This document shows, piece after piece, positions 1 through 4,934 of a DNA stretch of 6,543 bases (positions within the stretch are counted from its first letter, which is position 1; each line of letters begins with the position of its first letter). Source of the stretch: Desulfobacterales bacterium (GTDB lineage Bacteria > Desulfobacterota > Desulfobacteria > Desulfobacterales > JAFDCJ01); the NCBI GenBank assembly GCA_029932495.1, contig JAOZPY010000159.1, forward strand, positions 1 to 6,543. The letters are read 5' to 3'. The translations under genes were made by a program, and so were the position numbers. The notes under the pieces are model-generated. The model saw nothing but the letters and a program-made list of their open reading frames with translations. It did no database searches and was not told where the DNA came from.

Positions 1-794
1 ATACGGCATTCCACCACACAGCCGGCCTTGAGCAGCACCGGTGGATCCCTGAAAATTCCGACACCCGAGGGGGTTCCGGTGGAAATAATATCCCCCGCCT
101 CCAGGGTGATGTCCTCGCTGACGTAGGCGATGATCTCGGCGACATTGAATATCATCTCCCGGGTATTGGCCGCCTGCATGGTCACCCCGTCGACAATGGC
201 TGTCAGGGCCAGGTTGTGGACATCTTCGATCTCATCGGCGGTGACCAGTGCAGGGCCCAAAGGAGCGAAGGTGTCAAAAGATTTGCCCCGGAACCACTGG
301 GTATCGCTGAATTGGGCCTGGCGGGCTGATACATCGTTCATTACACAATAACCCGCAATATAGTCAAAGGCCTGCCCGGCGGCAATCCGCTTGCCCCGGC
401 GTCCGATCACAACAGCCAGTTCCACTTCCCAGTCCACCTGGCCGCTGCTGCGGGGCAGCACGATGGGATCATATGGTCCGCAAAGGGTGTTCGGCGTTTT
501 GCAAAACAGCTGGGGCTGTGACGGTTTTTCAAAGCCGCTTTCATCCTTGTGGTCGGTGTAGTTGATGCCCAGGCAGATCAGCTTTGACGGACGCTGAATC
601 GGACAGCCCAGGCGGACTTTCAACTCAACGCCTGCAACATCCAGGCGGGCAACTTTTTCCAACCAGCCGTTTTCAAAAAAATCCCGCCCAATATCCGGAA
701 TATCCGGAAATATTGCCCTCAAGTCGACAATGGTACCATTTTTCAGTATCCCGGGTTTTTCATTTCCAGGAGGCCCGAAACGAATCAATTGCAT
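1..794 (-). CDS. Fumarylacetoacetate hydrolase (FAH) family protein, 3' end beyond the window
   Basis: Cytosolic, metal-dependent enzyme of the FAH superfamily, whose members hydrolyse, decarboxylate or isomerise beta-keto or 2-hydroxy-dienoate acids, often in aromatic catabolism. My translation gives 264 residues from the ATG at 794 to the window edge. An N-terminal domain (about 1-65) is followed by the FAH fold: LICLGINYTDH at 72-82, the metal-site ExE in WEVELAVVIG (E123, E125), the third acidic ligand D154 in MNDVSARQ, KSFDTFAPLGP at 171-181, and TGTPSGVG at 239-246. All expected metal ligands are present. Only the last C-terminal residues should be missing, since family members are commonly about 280 aa. 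The start is supported by AAAGGA seven bases upstream, inside the end of trmJ. The TrmJ stop lies 3 nt before this ATG, indicating co-transcription and probably translational coupling. The exact substrate cannot be told from sequence; 2-hydroxyhepta-2,4-diene-1,7-dioate isomerase would be the usual automatic name. Confidence 0.93.
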   Translation of the reverse strand, partial: MQLIRFGPPGNEKPGILKNGTIVDLRAIFPDIPDIGRDFFENGWLEKVARLDVAGVELKVRLGCPIQRPSKLICLGINYTDHKDESGFEKPSQPQLFCKTPNTLCGPYDPIVLPRSSGQVDWEVELAVVIGRRGKRIAAGQAFDYIAGYCVMNDVSARQAQFSDTQWFRGKSFDTFAPLGPALVTADEIEDVHNLALTAIVDGVTMQAANTREMIFNVAEIIAYVSEDITLEAGDIISTGTPSGVGIFRDPPVLLKAGCVVECR

Positions 795-797
795 GGT

Positions 798-1559
798 TCA
801 ATCCTTTCCGGACATATGTCCGTCTTGGCGACATTTTTCACCGTACCAGTCGATCTGCCGGCACAGCCCCCTGATGATCCTGACCTCCTTGGCCCTTAAG
901 GGCAGACGGGAAAAGAACTGGCGGAAATTGTTCATGAAATAATCCGGATTGTCCGGATTGATGAAACTGATGCGCATCAGGACATCTTTGAGCTGCCCAT
1001 ACATCGCTTCCAGCTCCCGGCGGTTGGCCAGGCGCGGTATGGGGCTCACCTCTTTGCCAGCATCGCGATAGCAAAACAGTTCGTAGCATAGCACCATAAC
1101 CGCCTGGGCCAGGTTGAGTGAAGAAAATTCAGCGGTGGGGATGTGGACCAGCGTGTGGCAGTGGCGGATTTCCCGATTGGTCAGCCCCCGGTCTTCCGGT
1201 CCGAAAACAACGGCGATTTTATTTTGAACGGATATGGGAACAAGCCTGGCGGCCAGCCTGGAGGGTGTGCTGATGGCCTTGCGCTGACCGCCCAGCCGGG
1301 CGGTGGTTCCCACCACGAAGCTGAATTCGGCCAGCGCATCTGAGAGCGTCTCATGGACCTGCATCCGCTTAACCACGTCCAGTGCCGCGTGGGTGGCCAT
1401 ACGACAGATTTTTGTATAATCGAAGTTTTGCGGATCCACCACCAGCAACTGCGCAATGCCCATATTGCGCATGGCCCTGGCGGCCGCCCCGATATTCTCG
1501 GGATAGCGTGGACGATGCAGCACGATGGAAACGTTATGGAGGTCGACTCTATCAGCCAT
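798..1559 (-). CDS. trmJ: TrmJ-type tRNA (cytidine/uridine-2'-O-)-methyltransferase
   Basis: SPOUT-superfamily (SpoU/TrmH-like, group 1) methyltransferase of 253 aa. TrmJ 2'-O-methylates position 32 in the anticodon loop of certain tRNAs using S-adenosylmethionine. The three SPOUT motifs are clear: motif 1 RPRYPENIGAAARAMRNMG at 16-34, with N22 and R28; motif 2 VVFGPEDRGL at 117-126; and motif 3 PTAEFSSLNLAQAV at 141-154, the knotted SAM site. The C-terminal extension (about 178-245, rich in NPDNPDYF and RLPLRAKE) fits TrmJ rather than shorter TrmL proteins. The start is uncertain: ATG at 1559 fits the family N-terminus (residues 9-14 begin the first strand), while an in-frame TTG at 1601 would add 14 unlikely residues. 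Neither has a recognisable Shine-Dalgarno. It sits 54 nt after ndk and 3 nt before the FAH gene, so it is probably the middle gene of an operon. Function is confident; the precise tRNA target is by family. Confidence 0.92.
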   Translation of the reverse strand: MADRVDLHNVSIVLHRPRYPENIGAAARAMRNMGIAQLLVVDPQNFDYTKICRMATHAALDVVKRMQVHETLSDALAEFSFVVGTTARLGGQRKAISTPSRLAARLVPISVQNKIAVVFGPEDRGLTNREIRHCHTLVHIPTAEFSSLNLAQAVMVLCYELFCYRDAGKEVSPIPRLANRRELEAMYGQLKDVLMRISFINPDNPDYFMNNFRQFFSRLPLRAKEVRIIRGLCRQIDWYGEKCRQDGHMSGKD

Positions 1560-1613
1560 GCGCAGTGACTTGCAATCTGATGAGAAAATTGCCCGGCCCA
1601 AGTTTTAAACAAC

Positions 1614-2033
1614 TTAAGGCTGCACAATTTCAAACTGGTTGAAAAAATACGCAATCTCAAAAGCGGCTGTTTCAGGGGAGTCCGATCCGTGCACCACATT
1701 TTTTTCAATATCGGTGGCCAGATCCCGCCGGATGGTTCCCTCGGCAGCCTCCCGGCAATCGGTGGCGCCCATCAATTCACGATAGCGGGCAATCGCATTT
1801 TCGGCTTCCAAAACCATGACCACTGCGGGGCCTGAGCTCATGAATTTCGTCAGACTTTCAAAGAAGGGCCGCTGCCGGTGGACAGCATAAAAACCTTCAG
1901 CTTGTTTTTTGGTCATATGCAGCATTTTCATGGCCACGATGTTCAGGCCTGCTTTTTCCAGGCGGCCGACGACATCTCCGATCAATCCGCGCTGCACCCC
2001 ATCGGGTTTAATTATCGACAGTGTTTGTTGCAT
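1614..2033 (-). CDS. ndk: Nucleoside diphosphate kinase
   Basis: Cytosolic Ndk, which moves the gamma phosphate of ATP to other (d)NDPs through a phosphohistidine intermediate and so balances NTP pools. The protein is 139 aa, the usual full length. Seen in sequence: the N-terminal LSIIKPDGVQRGLIG with K9, the nucleotide-binding RPFFESL region at 55-61, R85 and the R102/R103 region, and the active-site loop NVVHGSDSPETA at 112-123 with catalytic H115. The start ATG at 2033 is chosen because the family begins exactly with this MxxTLxIIKPD arrangement and an AAAGGA lies 10 bases upstream. In-frame starts up to 2174 would add an unrelated tail read through non-coding repeat DNA. It is the first gene of the minus-strand run ndk-trmJ-FAH and diverges from the FmdB gene. 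Nothing is missing or unusual in it. Confidence 0.97.
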   Translation of the reverse strand: MQQTLSIIKPDGVQRGLIGDVVGRLEKAGLNIVAMKMLHMTKKQAEGFYAVHRQRPFFESLTKFMSSGPAVVMVLEAENAIARYRELMGATDCREAAEGTIRRDLATDIEKNVVHGSDSPETAAFEIAYFFNQFEIVQP

Positions 2034-2088
2034 GCTGTTCAAATCCTTTCTGTGTTCATTTACCTTGGGTTTGCATGTTCGTTGGGGT

Positions 2089-2117
2089 GGCATAACAAAA
2101 GCCGCCCGGCAAGTCAA
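2089..2117 (-). promoter_or_regulatory. Weak candidate sigma70 promoter for ndk-trmJ-FAH
   Basis: On the minus strand TTGACT (2117-2112) is followed after 17 nt by TATGCC (2094-2089), preceded by TG in an extended -10 arrangement (TGTTATG). The -35 is 5/6 consensus but the -10 only 3/6. The placement, roughly 55 nt before the ndk start codon, is sensible. This is a motif match only. Confidence 0.35.
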
Positions 2118-2128
2118 TGATACAAACC

Positions 2129-2163
2129 GTCCGTTGTCCGTAGCTCGTTGTCCGTGGCAAGTC
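2129..2163. repeat. Heptamer-periodic repeat tract, GTCCGTT family
   Basis: Consecutive 7-base units GTCCGTT, GTCCGTA, GCTCGTT and GTCCGTG start at 2129, 2136, 2143 and 2150, with a degraded fifth unit GCAAGTC to 2163. Read on the other strand the unit is AACGGAC. It lies in the divergent ndk/FmdB-gene intergenic region, upstream of both candidate promoters. The phase is exact at 7 nt for four units, which argues for tandem origin rather than chance. No function is evident. The motif differs from the AAGGTRC-type tracts elsewhere in the window but shares the 7-nt period. Confidence 0.7.
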
Positions 2164-2217
2164 CCAGGGCGCATGCAAAGCCCGGCTTATGCCCTTCGAT
2201 TGATGAGTGCCATGCAG

Positions 2218-2246
2218 TTGACAAGCATAATGATAAATTTTATAAT
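2218..2246 (+). promoter_or_regulatory. Perfect-consensus sigma70 promoter for the FmdB-family gene
   Basis: TTGACA at 2218-2223 and TATAAT at 2241-2246 are separated by 17 nt: both hexamers and the spacer are ideal. The surrounding 2220-2280 is very AT-rich, with an A/T stretch between and after the hexamers. Transcription would begin near 2253, leaving a leader of about 70 nt before the start codon at 2326. This predicts strong constitutive expression by the housekeeping sigma factor unless something represses it. No clear operator overlaps the hexamers. Confidence 0.85.
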
Positions 2247-2325
2247 TTTTTACAATAAGCTTAATTTGGGTATTTGTTAATTCAATATCATGCCAGCATC
2301 GAGACCAAGTTAAGGAGCGCACCCC

Positions 2326-2820
2326 ATGCCGATTTACGAATTTTACTGCCAGGACTGCAATACGATTTTTAATTTTTTCTCTAAATCCGTTAACACCACT
2401 AAAAAACCGAAGTGCCCCAAATGCAAAACCCGCACCCTCTCGCGGCAGATGTCGGCCTTTGCCGTTACCGGCAAGGCCTCTGAAAACGAAGATATGGATG
2501 ATCTGCCCTTTGATGAAGGCAAAATGGGAAAGGCCATGCAAATGCTGGCCGGTGAAGCCGATAAAATCAATGAGGATGACCCGCGCCAGGCCGCCGACCT
2601 GATGCGCAAACTGACGGACATGACCGGACTTGAACTGGGCGCCGGCATGCAGGAAGCGCTTAAACGGATGGAAGCCGGCGAGGATCCAGACGCGATTGAA
2701 GCTGAAATGGGAGACCTGCTGGAAGATGAAGAACCGTTCGTACTGCCGGGAAAAAAGGCAGGCGCCAAATCCGCCCGGCGCCCGGCTCCGAAAAGGGATG
2801 AAACGCTGTATGACTTATAG
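2326..2820 (+). CDS. FmdB-family zinc-ribbon protein
   Basis: Small protein of 164 aa. The N-terminus MPIYEFYCQDC is the signature of the FmdB/CxxC_CXXC_SSSS putative regulatory family, with a zinc ribbon made by C8-x2-C11 and C30-x2-C33. The family is named after a proposed regulator in a formamidase/amidase operon of Methylophilus, but its general role is unknown, so no DNA target or partner should be assumed. After the ribbon (about 1-45) comes a longer, Ala/Met/Asp/Glu-rich, probably helical region (about 55-130: EDMDDLPFDEG, DDPRQAADLMRKLTDMTG, EAGEDPDAIEAEMGDLLEDEE), then a basic tail with GKKAGAK and RRPAPKR. That extension makes it longer than minimal FmdB proteins (about 70-110 aa). 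Start choice is firm: AAGGAG at 2312-2317 with 8-nt spacing, and the PIYEF N-terminus. It has its own consensus promoter. A heptamer repeat follows the stop, and no terminator separates it from the macrodomain gene. Confidence 0.9.
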   Translation: MPIYEFYCQDCNTIFNFFSKSVNTTKKPKCPKCKTRTLSRQMSAFAVTGKASENEDMDDLPFDEGKMGKAMQMLAGEADKINEDDPRQAADLMRKLTDMTGLELGAGMQEALKRMEAGEDPDAIEAEMGDLLEDEEPFVLPGKKAGAKSARRPAPKRDETLYDL

Positions 2821-2824
2821 GGCC

Positions 2825-2873
2825 AGGTGCAAGGTACCAGGTACAAGGTGCAAGGTTAAAAGTGAAAAGTTAA
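2825..2873. repeat. Seven-unit heptamer tandem repeat, AAGGTRC family
   Basis: Seven contiguous 7-base units begin at 2825, 2832, 2839, 2846, 2853, 2860 and 2867. The first four read AGGTGCA, AGGTACC, AGGTACA and AGGTGCA; the last three drift to AGGTTAA, AAGTGAA and AAGTTAA. Register is held at exactly 7 nt over 49 nt. It starts 4 nt after the FmdB-gene stop and ends 65 nt before the macrodomain start codon. It shares the exact 10-mer GGTACAAGGT (2840-2849) with the element near 4951. Degeneration increases left to right. It is not a terminator (no stem plus T tract) and not coding. Confidence 0.85.
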
Positions 2874-2938
2874 TTGAATCCATTCCGCATTAAATTTTAA
2901 GTTCTGATCAGGATTTTAACTTCCAAAGGATAATCGTC

Positions 2939-3463
2939 ATGGATAAGGAAATTTTGGATAAAATCGAAATCGCCCAGGGAGACATCACCCGGTGCGAAGT
3001 GGACGCCATCGTCAATGCCGCCAACACCTCGCTGCTGGGTGGAGGCGGGGTGGACGGCGCTATCCACCGGGCCGCCGGCCCCGAGCTTTTGGCCGAATGC
3101 CGCACCCTGGGCGGTTGTCCCACCGGCGAAGCCAGAATAACCGGCGGCTACAACCTGCCGGCCCGTTATGTGATTCATACGGTGGGCCCCGTGTACAGTG
3201 CAAAGCCAAAAGACAAAACACTTTTGACGTCTTGTTACCGTAACAGCCTGCAGTTGGCCATTGACAACGGCATTGCCTCGATTGCATTTCCGGCCATCAG
3301 CTGTGGCGTTTACGGGTATCCCATTGAAGCGGCCTGCAAAATTGCAGTAGACACCACAGTCGCGTTTCTGTCCGCAAACCCGGCCATTGAAAAAGTGTTT
3401 TTCATGCTTTTTTCCGAAAAAAATTATCGGATCTATGGTCGCTATCTGCAATCACTGCGTTAA
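2939..3463 (+). CDS. Macrodomain ADP-ribose hydrolase (MacroD/YmdB type)
   Basis: Single-domain macro protein of 174 aa, very similar in plan to E. coli YmdB. Family members bind ADP-ribose and hydrolyse O-acetyl-ADP-ribose and mono-ADP-ribosyl groups on proteins. Seen in sequence: adenine-binding GDIT (14-17, D15), the catalytic MacroD signature from N26 through NAANTSLLGGGGVD to D39, then GAIHRAAGP (40-48), CPTGEARIT (60-68), VIHTVGP (78-84) and the phosphate-binding loop PAISCGVYGYP (118-128). All residues expected for activity are present. The start ATG at 2939 has AAAGGA eight bases upstream. It may be read from the FmdB-gene promoter, since no terminator intervenes; an imperfect TTGAAT at 2874 has no good -10. 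The small stem CTGGC/GCCAG after the stop (near 3475) lacks a T tract, so I do not call a terminator. No ADP-ribosyltransferase partner lies nearby, so a toxin-antitoxin (DarTG-like) role is not supported. Confidence 0.94.
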   Translation: MDKEILDKIEIAQGDITRCEVDAIVNAANTSLLGGGGVDGAIHRAAGPELLAECRTLGGCPTGEARITGGYNLPARYVIHTVGPVYSAKPKDKTLLTSCYRNSLQLAIDNGIASIAFPAISCGVYGYPIEAACKIAVDTTVAFLSANPAIEKVFFMLFSEKNYRIYGRYLQSLR

Positions 3464-3513
3464 GCAACATCCTGGCGGAAATCAACGGCCAGCTTGGATC
3501 TTCAATTTAACCA

Positions 3514-3542
3514 TTGACAAATCCGCTCCGCATTATTAACAT
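3514..3542 (+). promoter_or_regulatory. Candidate sigma70 promoter for the HesB-like selenoprotein gene
   Basis: A perfect TTGACA (3514-3519) is followed after 17 nt by TAACAT (3537-3542), 4/6 to the -10 consensus; an overlapping TATTAA at 3534 would give a short 14-nt spacer. Transcription would start near 3549, about 68 nt before the start codon. With the terminator at 3958 this makes the gene an independent unit. The rest of 3464-3600 holds nothing else I can name. Confidence 0.6.
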
Positions 3543-3616
3543 AAGTCTGTTTAAGCGATCTGATCAATTCCCGCCGGTCGAATCGCGTCGATCATATCTT
3601 ACTTAAGGAGGATGCC

Positions 3617-3931
3617 ATGCTGGAAGTAACCGAAGCAGCCAGTCAACAAATAGCTGAATATTTTAAGGATCGCGAAGTATCGCCGATCCGGATATTTCTC
3701 AATGAGGGCGGGTGAGGCGGCCCGTCACTGGCAATGGCTCTGGATGAGCCCAAAGAAACAGATAATGTGTACGATATAAACGGATTTAAATTTATCATCG
3801 ATAAGAATTTTTACGAGAAGGCCAAACCCGTAAAAATTGATTTTCTGGGGTATGGATTTAAAATCACCTCGGGCATTGATTTCGGTGCAAGCTATTCCGG
3901 CTGTGGGGACGGCTGTGGGGGCTGTGGCTGA
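3617..3931 (+). CDS. HesB/IscA-like selenoprotein, TGA codon 33 read as selenocysteine
   Basis: 104-residue HesB/IscA-family (Fe-S biogenesis-like) protein, provided the in-frame TGA at 3713-3715 is translated as Sec33. Before it: MLEVTEAASQQIAEYF and PIRIFLNEGG (23-32). After it, in the same frame: GGPSLAMALDEPKETD (34-49), NGFKFIIDK (55-63) and a glycine-rich tail with C96, C100 and C103. Relatives carry Cys at exactly this point in a GGC-x-GPSL-x-MALDE motif, the first of the cysteines that hold metal or cluster in A-type carriers. The start is firm: AAGGAGG at 3605-3611, 5 nt before the ATG. Both sides of the TGA keep family similarity with no other disruption, and a hairpin follows. HesB-like selenoproteins are, to my knowledge, a recognised bacterial group; the physiological role of the Sec form is not established. 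The gene is monocistronic, with its own promoter and terminator. The alternative is a recent Cys-to-stop mutation. A default caller would report only 65 residues from 3734. Confidence 0.86.
3713..3750 (+). promoter_or_regulatory. Sec UGA and candidate bacterial SECIS hairpin
   Basis: Downstream of the TGA (3713-3715), GGCTC at 3736-3740 pairs with GAGCC at 3746-3750, closing the 5-nt loop TGGAT (3741-3745). The loop begins 26 nt after the UGA and has G at its second position, within the usual bacterial SECIS limits: short apical loop with a G among its first two bases, about 16-37 nt from the UGA, and a stem of at least 4 bp. The hairpin lies inside the coding region, as is normal in bacteria, where SelB binds it to deliver Sec-tRNA. 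Pairing was found by eye; no folding energy was calculated. A competing pairing CGGG 3709-3712 with CCCG 3721-3724 would put the UGA itself in a loop. Confidence 0.65.
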
Positions 3932-3957
3932 TCGGTAAAAATTTCACTATATTACAG

Positions 3958-3987
3958 GGCAACACCAACCGGTGTTGCCTTTTTTTT
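3958..3987 (+). terminator. Strong Rho-independent terminator after the HesB-like gene
   Basis: GGCAACACC (3958-3966) pairs perfectly with GGTGTTGCC (3971-3979) around the loop AACC, followed immediately by eight T (3980-3987). A 9-bp perfect stem plus T8 is a textbook intrinsic terminator. It begins 27 nt after the selenoprotein stop and isolates that gene from the nitroreductase gene downstream. Confidence 0.95.
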
Positions 3988-4011
3988 AGGACCTGCACCG
4001 TTTAGCGTCTG

Positions 4012-4020
4012 TGGTATTAA
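4012..4020 (+). promoter_or_regulatory. Weak candidate extended -10 for the nitroreductase gene
   Basis: TGG followed by TATTAA (4015-4020) resembles an extended -10 (TGn plus a 4/6 hexamer). The expected -35 position (3992-3997, CCTGCA) does not match. A new promoter is needed somewhere in 3988-4045 because a strong terminator lies just upstream, and this is the only candidate I see. A 7-bp direct repeat TTTAGCG (4001-4007 and 4034-4040) flanks it. Confidence 0.3.
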
Positions 4021-4058
4021 CGAGCCAACAACCTTTAGCGCCAATGGAGGGACAGGGT

Positions 4059-4610
4059 ATGCAGTCATTTATGGATATCATCAAAACCAGAAGAAGCGTT
4101 CGCAAGTATGAAGATACACCGGTAGCCGATGATAAATTAAATACCGTCCTGGAGGCGGTCAAATGGGCGCCATCCTGGGCCAACACCCAGTGCTGGGAAA
4201 TTATCGTTGTCAAAGACGCCGCCATCAAGCAAAAACTTCAGACCACCCTGCCGGCCAAGGGACAGCCGGCAACCAACGCGGTCGTCCAGGCCCCGGTGCT
4301 GCTGGCAGTGTGCGGCAAATTAGAGTCTTCCGGGTACTATAAAAGTCAGGTCACCACAAAATTCGGTGACTGGTTCATGTTCGACCTGGGCATCGCCTGC
4401 GAAAACCTTTGTCTGACCGCCCACAGTCTCGGACTGGCAACCGTAATGGTGGGCCTGTTCGACCAGGACAGGGCCAAAGAAATACTGCAGGTGCCGGCAG
4501 GCTACGAAGTGGTGGTCCTGATCCCACTGGGTTATCCCGCCAAGGAAACCTCGGCGCCCAAACGACGGGAAGTGGCGGAATTCACCCACAGAAACACCTT
4601 CGGCCACTGA
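4059..4610 (+). CDS. Nitroreductase-family flavoprotein
   Basis: 183-aa single-domain member of the FMN-dependent nitroreductase superfamily, cytosolic and normally a homodimer, using NAD(P)H to reduce nitro compounds, quinones or other acceptors; the natural substrate cannot be deduced. Family marks: FMDIIKTRRSVRKY (4-17) with the FMN-phosphate arginines, APSWANTQCWEIIVV (37-51), the central helix FMFDLGIACENLCLTAHSLG (106-125), the second FMN region GLATVMVGLFD (125-135) and the C-terminal VVLIPLGYP (152-160). Length fits the short subfamily. The ATG at 4059 is chosen because GGAGG (4046-4050) lies 8 nt upstream; a GTG at 4011 in the same frame lacks a ribosome site and would add 16 unlikely residues. 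The next ORF begins one base after the stop, and it too derives from the nitroreductase superfamily (SagB type), so the two were probably an operon pair. Confidence 0.93.
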   Translation: MQSFMDIIKTRRSVRKYEDTPVADDKLNTVLEAVKWAPSWANTQCWEIIVVKDAAIKQKLQTTLPAKGQPATNAVVQAPVLLAVCGKLESSGYYKSQVTTKFGDWFMFDLGIACENLCLTAHSLGLATVMVGLFDQDRAKEILQVPAGYEVVVLIPLGYPAKETSAPKRREVAEFTHRNTFGH

Positions 4611-4611
4611 T

Positions 4612-4878
4612 ATGGACTCCGCATTTCAGTCCATTGCCCACTATCACGAAGAGACCAAGCATCATTACCACCGTTATGCCAGGTCCGCGGAATATATGGA
4701 CTGGGAAAACCAGCCGCAGCCGTTTCGTTTCTACCGGGAAGCACCGATTGTTGAACTGCCTCTTTTAAAACAAGACCCGGCAGGCGGCCATGGGGATTTG
4801 TACCGCCCAAATAGCCGGCCGGTTCAAGACGCCCGCCTGACCACCTACCCGGCCTACCACCACCTGCAGGACCGCTGA
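4612..4878 (+). pseudogene. N-terminal remnant of a SagB-type dehydrogenase gene
   Basis: 88-residue ORF whose first part matches, from memory, the N-terminus of SagB-type (thiazole/oxazole dehydrogenase-like) nitroreductase proteins: YHEETKHHYHRYARS (11-25), YMDWENQPQPFRFYREAP (28-45) and VELPLL (47-52). Intact relatives run to about 300-500 aa, with FMN-binding nitroreductase domains after this segment. Here the frame stops at 4876-4878 and no flavin domain follows: the next 56 nt hold no recognised gene and then a repeat element begins. In a second frame, 4874-4925 reads AEFFSCIAKCSLGGYI, faintly like the continuation of the family, so a frameshift followed by a deletion is possible. The ATG overlaps nothing but lies one base after the nitroreductase stop and lacks a Shine-Dalgarno, implying translational coupling. 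It could still be expressed as a short protein, but with the catalytic part gone I call it a gene fragment. Confidence 0.65.
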
Positions 4879-4934
4879 ATTTTTCTCGTGTATTGCCAAG
4901 TGCTCTCTGGGTGGCTATATTTCAAGAAGGAATT

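Noticed and set aside
798..1601. TrmJ starting at TTG 1601
   Set aside because: The rare start codon has no ribosome site, and 14 extra residues precede the family N-terminus; kept only as a possible alternative.
1181..1708. 175-aa minus-strand ORF across ndk and trmJ
   Set aside because: It is a frame shadow overlapping two well-supported genes; the Trp/Arg/Pro-rich translation resembles no family.
1614..2174. Extended 186-aa form of Ndk starting at 2174
   Set aside because: The extra residues are translated from the heptamer repeat and leader DNA; the ATG at 2033 has a ribosome site and gives the standard length.
2897..3451. 184-aa minus-strand ORF opposite the macrodomain gene
   Set aside because: It is antisense to a gene with complete catalytic motifs, and the translation shows no recognisable domain.
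2939..3463. Macrodomain as the antitoxin of a DarTG-like system
   Set aside because: No DarT-type ADP-ribosyltransferase gene is adjacent; the neighbours are an FmdB-family gene and the selenoprotein gene, and the sequence is of the YmdB type.
3734..3931. A separate 65-aa protein starting at the ATG in MALDEPK
   Set aside because: This ATG has no Shine-Dalgarno and lies inside a conserved family motif; upstream in the same frame is the matching N-terminal half with an excellent ribosome site.
4876..4878. Second possible selenocysteine TGA, at the end of the SagB-like fragment
   Set aside because: Read-through gives sequence running into the repeat element, with no family similarity and no conserved Cys expected there.
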